Under the pieces are notes generated by a model. It was given only the letters and a program-made list of their open reading frames with translations, did not search any database and was not told the DNA's origin. A stretch of 30,428 nt of DNA, taken from assembly GCA_037176845.1 (NCBI GenBank), contig JAYKXP010000306.1, positions 1 through 30,428 on the forward strand, written 5' to 3'. A program made the position numbers and the translations under genes. The stretch's first letter is position 1; each line of letters begins with the position of its first letter. Below are positions 1 to 9,673 of this stretch, piece by piece. The stretch is from Paramarasmius palmivorus. Its lineage: Eukaryota; Basidiomycota; Agaricomycetes; Agaricales; Marasmiaceae.

Positions 1-142
1 AACCCAAAACATCGAGCCAGCTCTACATATTACACATCTCACCAAACAGTGGTGGTACTCATACGTGTGAGATTCGTGTCAATCCCACGGGCAGGTAGCC
101 TCACCTGTTCCCCCGCAAACATGGGACATGACACATTGATCC

Positions 143-312
143 CCTAAGCCATCTCTCAAAATGCCAGAATTGTACCTCGGTAGAATACGTCAAGGAGCGA
201 ATCGTAGAACGGGAGTTAAAAATCCGTGTGCGACGATCGTTTGAGGCGGCGCGGTATGTAGAGAGAGCACGGATCTAGCTCCAGAGGATAAGCAATGGAT
301 CGAGCGGTCAGG
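143..312 (+). pseudogene. Cytochrome P450 C-terminal tail remnant
   Basis: This is a short relic of the last exon of a P450 gene; the rest would lie to the left or has been lost. The DNA from 143 (cctaagcc, then aatgccaga, then cctcgg) matches the last exon of the P450 pseudogene at 17013-17170 base for base over long runs. Translated with two frame changes, it reads KCQ, then EYVKERIVEREL, then LAPEDKQWIERSG. The corresponding tail at 17.0-17.2 kb reads KCQIVPRGEHVEEIVERE, then AQEDKEWVERVRESL. An in-frame stop (tag, 275-277) and a frame change near 266 show it is not functional. Bases 1-142 show no clear match to the preceding P450 exon. The identification follows from the paralogue in this window. 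Confidence 0.6.
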
Positions 313-1076
313 GCACCCCGAGGTGGAGGATAGAGAAAATGCTGTACCATTTCGCGGGCGTGTGGGGGGAGCGGAAGCGGGGGTGGGGGCGTCGTGTATG
401 CTGAGTCCAGACATCCCAATGCTTAGCCCAACTGACTGTATAGTAGTACTTCAAATTCTGAACGTCGGGGGGGTTGGGGGAGGGGGGGGGGGGGGGGGGG
501 TGGGGGGGTGATTCCCAACTCATCGCCTTTCACAAAACAGTCGCATCTCCACGTTCGTTGGTGTCCACTGTAAGTGAAGAAGACTGACGGATCGCCCGGT
601 GAAGGAATTGAAGAGGAGGTGGCGGCCGCCGGCGCTTGTTCGATGAGTACTTAATGTCGTATGGGATCAGCACACCACAATCCGTTTTGACACGGATACG
701 AAGAATTTTGCATTCGACCGCGATATTGTCTCTCAACCACACCATCTCCACAAACCAAACTCCCTGCACCGCAACCCCAACACCAACCCCCCAACCTAAC
801 CAAGCACCACAAATCACCCCCCCCACGGAATTCAGGAATCTAATGGGAAGTCCCGTGTCAAAAACAGAAACATGTGCCTTCAGAACGTTTCCAGCCGATG
901 CTTTCCGCCGTCAAACCAAATATCGGAGTCCCTCCCCCTCGCTCGAGTTTCCAGCCCGTCGCCTATGATACAACTGAACTAAGACCAAAGCCTAGGCAGT
1001 ATGTATAACCTTGATCATGAGAAAATTATAAGCAAGAGTGCTCACTCCTCTGGCGGCCCCGCGGAGAACAAGGAAG
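313..1076. other. Non-coding low-complexity stretch with G-run and C-rich tracts
   Basis: No gene is supported here. The plus strand has a 43-base tract at 467-509 that is almost pure G, broken only by tt, a and t. The stretch from about 745 to 826 is C-rich (runs such as accccaacaccaacccccc and accccccccac), so its minus strand is G-rich. The open frames across these tracts are poly-Gly or poly-Pro artefacts of composition. Runs of three or more G in such density could form G-quadruplexes, which is an inference. Confidence 0.6.
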
Positions 1077-2724
1077 TCAATCGTTATACGGCGAAGAACG
1101 AACGAACTTGTTGTAGATCCGTGAACAGAGACATCTAATACATCCAACTTTAACGAAACTACGCGTCAAGACCGATATGATTATCCTGCGATTTTCGGGT
1201 CGGATTTCATTGAAGTCGTTCCGGTTGGTGTCCGTAAACCTCCAGCCTCCTCGAGAGTTTTCAACGACGCAAGTACAGGCGAAAGGAGTATAGTTTCGGA
1301 AGGACCCGTTGCACGCTCCGACTGTCCTAATATACCATTGCCAGCAACCGAAAGAGTGAAATGCCCGAAACCTTACGTTCCGACGGGCAAGAGAAGGACA
1401 CCAATAAATCCGTGAGTGCCCATATATCGTAACGGAGACCAGCATAGGATCGTCACTGTGGAAATTAGACGCTTTAACACAGGCCTTCAACAGGAAATGT
1501 CAAACAATTCGTCGGGATGATCTTCGTCAAGTGCGAATCGGTAGACCCTTGAAACCTGTTTTGAAGGGTGTTTGCTCAGCGAACATGTAATGTTAGGACA
1601 GATGAAGCACTCGCAACAAGAGAATTCGTATACAAACCAGAAGGTATACGAAGTGCACGTAATGATAATATCCGCCAGGTAGAGTTTTACCAGCCCAGAA
1701 GGTGCCGGCGTAACGTTAAGCGGTAATCTCTCGTACAACCAAATGATGTGCTACTTACAGATAATGATCGTTTGATTCGATTTGTTGTAGAGCGGGGCGA
1801 TAGATAGCGACCCGATTAATACCCAGTCGCAATTGCCGCAGCATAATGCCCATACTGAGAAATTAAACAAGAATAACCACTTAGATCAAGATTTTGTATG
1901 CAAAGAAACGACTTACAAAAAGGCGGCCTACAGTGCGAAGATCCGATAATGATGAACAAGCCGCAACTTACCGGTCAATACCATTGACCCGCCCTCCCAA
2001 AAATGCGTGCACTAGCCCGCAAAACGATACCCTGGTGATGAGGTCAAGACATAGGGGCGAAATGAAGTATCAGGGATCTACCCACCGATCATGCGGGCTC
2101 TGAAACGAAATTTAGCCTCTGAATAATAGCATTGTGCCAAAAAACTAAACCAGGTCCATAAACTCCATAGACGGGACCGGTCGAAACGAAAGGTCTCTGA
2201 CAGCCTAAAGGTCTCGCAAAAAACAAAGACTAAAAAATTTGGCGGAGACAAACCGACGTGCTTGATTAGTGGATCATTAAGGTAAACCTCACCATGAAAA
2301 GACAGTGCAAGCATGGTCGCGATTAGAAAGAGTAAGCAGAACCTTGAACAGCATGATTAGTCCCTTCTTAGTGTCCCTTGGGTAGATCAAGACGTACCAG
2401 GCATCGAATAGGGCCCCCACGGATACCCGACAGCATGGTTGAGTGCGACAAGAAACTTATGAACCTACTCGCCTCACTATTGTTTTATATGTGCTGCAGT
2501 AATGTGCAACTAGAGCGGGATTAACCATCGTGACGGGGCTTTAACGAGCTTTCAAGCACAATATCTCACGTTGTGGGTGTACATCGTGATAACCCAGCAG
2601 GAGAATTGCGAGAGTACCGCCGATTTAAGAAGGGTCCATGACTACAGTAGCACTTAATAGCCATGGTACAATATATGATAAAATAAAGACATACATGCGG
2701 GCTCTGGCGGGTCCTTTAAACCAT
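1077..2724 (-). pseudogene. DUF6534-like membrane protein, decayed copy A
   Basis: This is a broken gene of the large basidiomycete family of multi-pass membrane proteins with a C-terminal DUF6534 domain; the cellular role of the family is unknown. Reading the minus strand, recognisable pieces occur in order: MDPS then IGGTLAILLLG just below 2639 (first helix, with an intron acceptor ctgtag directly upstream); VLLFLIATMLALSFH then NDPLIKH near 2340-2250; LADIIITCT near 1690-1660; and TGFKGSTDSHLTKII near 1558-1510, the family signature TGFK-TDS. The C-terminal part near 1400-1200 is garbled. The pieces lie in different frames with stops between them. The start corresponding to copy B (2724) reads ATG GTT TAA. 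Homology to copy B continues upstream to about 3700. Pseudogene status is firm; the family name is from memory of its motifs. Confidence 0.65.
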
Positions 2725-4098
2725 AGGTGAAAGAACTTTTCGGGAGAAATGGATCACTTCTCTTCTTACTAGCTGTGTCCTGTGAAATATAATCCAGTAG
2801 TCAATAAGGGTCCCTGGCCGGTGACAATGGGATCTGCATGCAACGGTGGGCGTAATAAAGACCTTGCGATTCTAAGCAAAGCATGGAGCCGACGTGTGCT
2901 CCGCCCCCCACTCCCGAGCAATCCAGTAGTCTATGACCGTCGATAGCCCGGTAGTATACAATGCATATCGACCCCATCGTGCACCAATTCAACATACGAA
3001 TGCATTAAGTGAGCACATAACAGTCCACCAAGGACTCGTAGTATGTCGTGTCGCAATCAAGTGAAGTATTTGGAGACTCGATTGTTTCTTGAATGTCTTG
3101 AACGCAAAAGAATTCAGAACTTTTGTCCATCGCTGGACGTTTTTTTTTTCCGGTCCCGCAACTCCAAGAGTACAAGGCCAACAACCCAGGTAATGGTATA
3201 GCAATATTAGATCACCTTTGAACAATAACTAAGTAGCATTAGATAGGAGCACATGTTGCCGTTATCCGAGAGATTCTAGGTCTCATAAGGGCAGTTCCAT
3301 TCGGCTGTCACCTCCAAAGCGTACGCATACTCCGTAACGGAGATTTAGAGATTAGATTCACCATTCACCACTTAAGATCCTTTTCTGGAAGATAGTCAAG
3401 ACACTCGGAGATCTGAGAGAACCTGAGTCCAGGGTACCGCCGACCGGTGTCTAGCGACTACTAGTCCGAGTCAAACCTCGAAAGAAACTGCTTCTAAATT
3501 GCTAGGACACTTGATAATACCCATCTTTGTGGCTAGTAATCTCCTGCGTTTCTTGAGGAAGTGTTGGAATCCGTCCGGATTCGCTGGGGGACCTGATGAG
3601 GCCTGATGCATGGTGGTTGGCTTGAAGGATAAGTAAAAGATACGCGTGCAGTTGCAATTCCTCATCATTCCCACGGTCCTCTTATCCTCCCCGATTCTCC
3701 CTGCCTTCTTATGACCTTCTATGAATGAAATAAACAGTGCACCCTAGTAACGACTTTCCCTCCACCACACGATGGTTGGATTCAATCACAGGGCCGGAGA
3801 AGGGACATGGAACGGAGGTCGCTGAGAGGTGTTTACAAGTGTATCATGATTTGAAGGTGCGGCGGCAGTTTTCTGACCTAGGGCGCTCCTCACTCACTCA
3901 GAACAGTTCAACTCTAGCCTCGTTCTCCGCCTAAATCGAAAGAGGCATCAGCTGCACCAGAAGCACTCACAAATGGCCCACTTGAACAGTCATATTCCTC
4001 CAGCGCTCCTCTGACCTCGATGCAGGATTCACTCGCCTGCCGGTGGACTTTCTTATCAATCCATGTCAAACCATAGCATAATTTATACTATACATCTA
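2725..4098. other. Upstream flank of copy A, no gene
   Basis: Nothing here is convincingly coding. Parts of 3240-3690 align with 11450-11720 upstream of copy B, for example gttccattcg followed by tgtcacctcc, and tccttttctgg against tcctttccgg. The duplication that produced A and B therefore included upstream DNA. The stretch from about 2780 to 3060 has no counterpart in copy B. It contains the 12-mer aatccagtagtc twice (2792-2803 and 2920-2931). The remainder, 3700-4098, shows nothing recognisable. Confidence 0.4.
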
Positions 4099-4364
4099 CT
4101 GTACCCTTTCGAACACTCCGACAGGTATTGTGACCTGTGACCAAATTGACGAAGTTCTTTCTCCGACAAATCGGCCTAGGACCTGTGACATCTCGGAAAT
4201 TTTGCCGACAAACTGCCATTTTTGGCAGTTTTTCCCGCGATTTCAGCTGTCCGAGCAGCCCGAGGCTCCGTCAAATGTCCAGAGGCGCCGTGACAGACCG
4301 TGACCTTCCGCGACAAAGGAGGTATCCGTGACGCGTGACTGTCGGAGTGTTCGAAAGGGTACAG
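4099..4364. mobile_element. 266-bp inverted-repeat element (MITE) with TA target duplication
   Basis: The two ends are perfect 26-bp inverted repeats, 4099-4124 and 4339-4364, starting CTGTACCCTTTCGAACACTC. Each end is flanked directly by TA (4097-4098 and 4365-4366), the target-site duplication typical of Tc1/mariner-type elements. The interior has no open frame of note. It contains a small palindrome (aaactgcca-tttt-tggcagttt, about 4209-4231) and several copies of the motif CCGTGAC or CTGTGAC near the ends. It would be moved by a transposase encoded elsewhere. Assignment to the mariner superfamily rests only on the TA and is inferred. Confidence 0.8.
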
Positions 4365-4509
4365 TATAATACAACATATCTACGATTCTACGACAACAAA
4401 TCGGAAGGGATATAAGGAGCGAAATGAACATCATGATCCTCTTTCGGAGCACAAAATCCACGACAGGCCACCGATCCACAACGACACTTGGCTTTGAACC
4501 TCCTGGACT

Positions 4510-5179
4510 TCACCGACTACTATGGCCTTGGAGCAGCACGAGAATCCACGCCAACAGTACGACGATTAACAAGAGCAGGATGACGATTAATACGAGCAGG
4601 ATAACGGCCAACACAAGCAGCAGAATGATAATCAGCAGATTCGGATCCTTCAATGCGCCGATATCGACAACACTGGAGGCACCAGTTCTTACATTGGAAG
4701 TCTGCGATCCTGCTATGACATTCGATGGCGGTGTATGAAGTGACTGTCCTGCGTGTGTGGTGGGTGGGGGTGGTTCGGGAGGTGGTTCGGGGGGAGGCAA
4801 TGGCTTAGTAGCCATGGGTGTCGTTGGAATCACCGGTACTCCCAAGTCGCCTCTTCGGGTTGCTCCTGGCGCCTGTGAGAACGCTGAACACACCGAAGAG
4901 AATTGGGTTCCGCCCGAGTCGTTATTGTGCTGATCGAGTATGCTACTAGAACCTAGGTTCCTTGCTGTGTGACCATGAGCTAACTTGTTGAGGAAGATTC
5001 AGAATCGACATACAAGAACCATCGTGATACTCTCCGTTCCCTGTATGATTGTGGTTGCCGTTATTATGTGTGTGATATGTGTGGTTTATGGTTGTAATAT
5101 GATATGGTGGTACAGGTGGTACAAGCTCGTAATTCCAACGTGAAGAAAAAGGAGAAGTTGAACGGGAACGGCGGCGCAA
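4510..5179 (-). CDS. Small proline-rich protein with a heptad-repeat hydrophobic helix (spliced, start uncertain)
   Basis: I do not recognise the family. On the minus strand an exon running down from 5179 (RRRSRSTSPFSSRW, then a His/Asn-rich stretch) joins, through a 49-base GTATGT...CACAG intron at 4965-5013, in frame to RNLGSSSILDQHNNDSGG. The reading then continues to the stop at 4510-4512, giving about 207 residues. The second exon has a Pro-rich segment (PLPPPEPPPEPPPPTTH) and ends with about 36 strongly hydrophobic residues (LLIIILLLVLAVILL onward), a likely tail anchor or membrane helix. That segment is encoded by four diverged 21-bp units. No ATG opens the frame: upstream in the same frame an ATG at 5314 is separated from 5179 by one TAA. 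The gene either has an unseen first exon or is slightly broken. The clean splice in frame argues that it was once coding. Confidence 0.45.
4562..4645 (-). repeat. Four 21-bp tandem units encoding a hydrophobic heptad
   Basis: The units start at 4562, 4583, 4604 and 4625 on the plus strand. The first two, acgattaacaagagcaggat(g) and acgattaatacgagcaggat(a), differ at only three positions; the next two are more diverged. On the coding (minus) strand each unit gives seven residues of the kind VILLxLI, so the repeat has built a long membrane-type helix seven residues at a time. Confidence 0.6.
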
Positions 5180-5333
5180 GCTTTAAACGTCAACGTCAAC
5201 CGGCCCCACTCTCAGGTCGACCGAGCGGGGCCCAAGCCCCAACGGATTGTACGACGCTAAGGTGTGTTGGATAAGGCGGGCGAAAAGACGTATATGTAGT
5301 TGAGTGAAGAACATGATACTGAGATTGGAAGAA

Positions 5334-5341
5334 CTTATATA
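5334..5341 (-). promoter_or_regulatory. TATA box candidate for the 4510-5179 gene
   Basis: TATATAAG on the minus strand lies 20 bases upstream of the ATG at 5314-5312. That ATG reads into the same frame as the proline-rich gene but meets a TAA just before 5179. The spacing is short for a TATA box to ATG, so transcription would start at or after this ATG and the real start may be further downstream. Confidence 0.3.
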
Positions 5342-7522
5342 CTCTAGCCACATGCTGTATATGCTTTACGAAGCACCCTAAAGCCGGCTGCGAAGATGTT
5401 AGGTGAGAAATGCTGTTACGTGGAATGGAAGCTAGAGTCCTTTGGCATGCATGTTCAAGCACAGTGAAGTTTGATATTGCAAGCCGATATGGCATACCAA
5501 ATCGTCAATTCAAACGAGTGCTAGATAGACTCATCCGAAAGGAATGAATACTAGAGCGCAGATTGCGGGACCAGCAGAAAGCTGTATATATTTCAAGGGT
5601 ACTTCAAGTTGTGGTGCGGCAGGGGATAATGCTGTTGAGAATACAACAGAGCATTAGGAATAAATGGCTTCCTTCCGTCTCATCTGCACCGCCCATGATA
5701 GGAAGAATAAGGAGCACGGGAGAAGAGGGTACCAGTGTCCCTGATATTATGGCAGTGATATCAAGCACATGCCCATTCATCAAGGGACGGATGTGTATAG
5801 CGAGTCGCTGGCATCGATAACAACAATTTCGACCATCAACACCAGTTATTTGGCAATATTCAGCGAAAAACGTACACGAAAAGAACCCTCAAATCAGTGC
5901 TGTACACAACAATTGCGACACCAGGCTCGTCAATGTGACCAGAATGGCCGTCAAGGTCAGAGACTGGGTTCATCAATGCGTGATTGATTCAAGGCTACCC
6001 TTGACTGGAAGCCTGAAGGCGCCAACGACGAGGACGCGTCGACAACAATGGTATCGATGGTGTTGAATCCCAATGTGTGATTAATTGTGATTTGGGGCGA
6101 AGCAATAGCCTCGACATGGAGAGTGGTTTAGAATAGATTGTTGAAGCATGGTTGTACTAGTGTGGGAGATGTCGAGAAAGGCGCGAAAAGTTGAAACGTT
6201 TGATACGGGATCTGCACGCGAATGATCTTTGGGCATGAATAGTATTAGTAGCTGTTGAACGAGGCTTACCCGCAGATTAGAAACCCAGATACATCCCGTA
6301 CCACATATCCAGCTTTTCAGATAACAATCATCCAGTAGACAGGGCCAGATTCAGAAACCAGAGAGGTGGGTCAAGACCGTGACGAGTAGTGCGACGATAT
6401 TGAAATGACTTTGGGCATACGGATTGAGCCATGAATATGCGTGAATGGTGTGGAATAGTCCTCAAAAGGCTAGGCGGGAGCAGTCGTGGTAGTGCAGAAG
6501 CATGAGGTCAATTTTCGGATTTTCGCTCCGGACCGTGCGCGTGAGCCTGTCTCCCAGCAACCCCCATCTTCTCCGACTAGATCTCGCATTCTTGTCTGGA
6601 AGAATACTTATGACCTGGAGGGCATGTATGCTGGGGCATATATATTCGAACTATTTCGAGGCTCTGCAGAACCGAAGAAATCCGAACCGCTGGCACAATT
6701 TTGAACGACTTGCACAGTGCGTCTCTTCCGGCGATTCACTGATGTATTCCTCACAACTCATTCTAGGAGAGCAGACTCCCTGTATCTGTATTGAAGATCT
6801 ATAAATGAAACAAGAGTCTAGATGAGACGGAGAAGCGAAGCGAGGACGTTTGGATGATAGTGCGAATGGTGAAAATATTTCGGTGGTCGCAGGTGAGTCC
6901 ATCCGTCCATTTTGTACAGCACTCCTTCTGACGCTGAGACCTTTTTGCTTCATAGATACGTCCAGGAAATGACTTCCCAGATTTGATTCGCCATAATATG
7001 CCTATTCAATCTCAGCGTAACACGGAAGATACAGATTTCGACAGAAAGCGATACCTCTATACATCGACATCGGCAGCGCCAGTGTCTACAGAACTGGAAA
7101 CGTGAAAGATATCTACCTCCGGAATCGAACCGTTGACTCATCAAATGCGCAGAAACAGAGGCCTATTGTTCAACGTGGCCGTTACAACCGAACATTATCC
7201 ACAAGCAAGCGGATTGTCGGTGATGCAAGGTTAGGGCCTTCTCTTGTAGCTTTCTGCGCCGGTGACTTACATTTTCGTTGTTCTTAAGGGGACCTAATAG
7301 TCCATGTTCTGCTGCTGCACGTACACACCATTTGCGAAGGATTGAATTGGATGCTCAGTAGGCTGGAGACTAGCTTTCAGCTATTAATTACCAGAGTATT
7401 GCATTTTCTATGTTTCATCCGATATATACATCCACGCGCCTTTGTGTTCGAAGCTATGTGGTTTTCTAACTCCGCTCCTTCTCGTCGCTTCAAGTTTGCC
7501 GGTGGACCCACTGTCCGTGAGA
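5342..7522. other. Unassigned stretch, no supported gene
   Basis: Both strands were read here. Short open stretches occur (for example a minus-strand run with MNGHVLDITAIISGTL near 5790, and a plus-strand one from 6502 to 6804), but none shows a recognisable domain, none joins cleanly through introns, and all are broken by stops. Some minus-strand pieces are hydrophobic, so a decayed membrane-protein gene is possible. Confidence 0.35.
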
Positions 7523-7618
7523 ATGGCAAGTGCAGCAGCCGAGGTCAAAAGGCTGTCGGTTCTCGTAACTTGCAACGTTGCCTTTCACGAAGGCCTTCGT
7601 TCTCGAACCATGACGGCG

Positions 7619-9276
7619 ATGCCTCCAGAAGAAAACGGTGCGCACTTCGTGAAGAGTTAACCTATCACAAAATCTCACCTTGTTCAGGTAGTACGACTGT
7701 ACACCCAGATTCTTTCGTCGTCTCCGACAGCAGGACAGAAACTCGCAGGCCCACGCTAGACCACAACTCGAAATCTCCGATATTTCGTCTACCTATCGAG
7801 GTGCTTGCATACATTTTTCAGTTGTGTGTGCCGACTGCGGACAACGTACACCATTACTACTACCCTCGTCGTGCTCGATATCGATGGCTGGCATTTACAC
7901 ATGTCTGCCGTTTCTGGCGTACGATTGCCATTGAGAACCCCATGATGTGGTCTCAGCTAGACTTCAATATCCCGGAACTTGCGCGAGAGATGATCCAGAG
8001 GTCGAATCCTTCTCCCATGGATATCCACTTCTCACTTCCGAGCAAGGAGGGCATGACCAAGGAGGACATCGACCGTGCCATGTCCGTACCTCTGGAAGCG
8101 CTGAGCTGTGCGCCCAGGATTCGAGTATTAAAGCTCGAACTGTCAAGGGAAGCTCTGCCGTTGATACAGCCTTACATGATAAACCCCATGCCATCTTTGC
8201 AAACCTTATCAATCTCCTGCACACCCGAGTGGAATGGCTCTATGAACCAAACGGCTCTTCTTGGCCCGAACTTTCTGGGAGGTCATGAAGCTCCGGATCG
8301 TCTTACTCGTCTCCAACTAGAACGATGTCATACGGCGTGGACCTATAGGGCTCCATTCACCAACCTTATTTTACTTCATATAGATGGAGCTCCGGGGAGT
8401 AGACCGACCGAGGAAGCGTTTTATGCAATGCTCCGTCGTTCACCGCAACTCAAGGACCTGAAGCTAGGCATTTACGCTCTTCCGCGGGCCCGCCATGTCG
8501 CTTTGCCACCTGTTGCCTTCCCCAAACTCGATTATCTTTCACTTCAATCTTCCATCCCAGAAATCGCGAACTGCAGACGTGTAGTTGACAACATATCTTT
8601 CCCCACGAACCAGGCCGCCATCAAGCTCTCCATATCCTCTCCAGACAATATTCAGCATGTGCAGTCAGCCACGCTCTCAGATATTTCATCGGTTCTTGGA
8701 TTTGTTTCTCGCCAAGCTAGATCAATTATGAGTGTTTCGCTCTACCCAAAGGGTGGCGAAGGCTTGGATTGTGAAGCTTGGTGCGCCGAACTCTTGGATT
8801 GTTCCGAATTCAGTTGCTCCATTTCAGGCCCTCCCGACTTTTCTATACAACTCAAAACTCGCGGACTGGACAACGTGACAGCGGCAATTCGTGCCATTTC
8901 ACGTACATCCGAGTCGATTTCAGCACTGCGCATTGGGGGCTTTATGCCCGAGTTGGACTATGTTCGTTTCTTGGAACCCTTGGTACATTTGTCGCAGTTA
9001 AAACGCCTCTTCGTGGTTAGCTGTGATACTTCGGCCGAAGTACTAGCAGCTCTCTCAACGGCCAGTGTGGATCGTTTAGCAATGCCGGCGTTGGAGGTGA
9101 TGGTGTTCATAGACATCCAGGAATATGGAGGCTTTCTGCAGTCCCTCATCGCATACCTCGACATGCGTATTGAATATGGCGCACACCTGCCCATGATCAT
9201 GACTAGTGACAACGAGGAGCCTATATCTTACCGGACACTACACCGATGGATGCTAAGTCTTGAGGATGAGCCGTAG
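7619..9276 (+). CDS. F-box domain protein 1 (intact, two exons, 535 aa)
   Basis: A probable substrate receptor of an SCF ubiquitin ligase: the F-box would bind Skp1 and the rest a target. Proposed model: exon 1 7619-7637, intron 7638-7687 (GTGCGC...TTGTTCAG), exon 2 7688-9276. The protein starts MPPEENGSTTV. The F-box is at about residues 40-96 (LPIEVLAYIFQLC, then WLAFTHVCRFWRTIA and MWSQLDF). About 440 residues follow with leucine-rich pieces such as LKDLKLGIYALP and LDYLSLQSS, typical of these fungal proteins. This start is chosen because F-box gene 2 has the same 19-base first exon and splice phase, with a stop codon (TAG) directly before its ATG. The frame stays open further upstream (ATG at 7610 and 7523, and an unspliced frame from 7351), so a longer N-terminus cannot be excluded. 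No stops or frameshifts are seen. The target is unknown. Confidence 0.85.
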
Positions 9277-9673
9277 AGGGTTCATGGTCGGGGTTGGTTA
9301 AAGCCCCAGAAACCTGTCCCAACAGCCTTCGCAGGCTACCGTCCTGTTCTCTACCATAGTTTTACAGCATCACAAGTTCTTGTTTCTTGATACCTGACTC
9401 AGATACATCGTATGTCATGGAATGTTCAGCGCATAGCTCATACATACCTTTAGCTGCTAGTAGTCTCAAATACGTACTTATGATTATATTGCATCTTTCC
9501 GTTCACCTCTGGTTTAGAGGAGGCGGTGCGGTTGTTCGATGGAGCTGCAGATGTTAGCAATACAAATGCTACTTTGATTCAATTCGAGGTCCGTGAACAT
9601 GATATTGTCTCTGCCATACTTATGCGCATGAATCTGATCACGACTTTCCATGCATAGGCCCGTAAAATCACGG
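9277..9673. other. Convergent intergenic spacer between F-box 1 and copy B
   Basis: This stretch of about 400 bp holds the 3' ends of two converging genes. It is AT-rich around 9400-9500. No open frame, repeat or RNA gene is supported. Confidence 0.4.

Noticed and set aside
323..511. Open frame ending in poly-glycine
   Set aside because: The glycine run is a direct result of the G tract, the overlapping frames are equally open, and no domain is present.
7090..7170. tRNA-like T-loop on the minus strand (ggttcgattcc)
   Set aside because: The T-stem pairs only partly and no matching acceptor strand, D-arm or anticodon arm lies at the right distance.
7351..7618. Long N-terminal extension of F-box gene 1 in the unspliced frame
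   Set aside because: It contains no family-like sequence; the spliced micro-exon model is supported by two paralogues.
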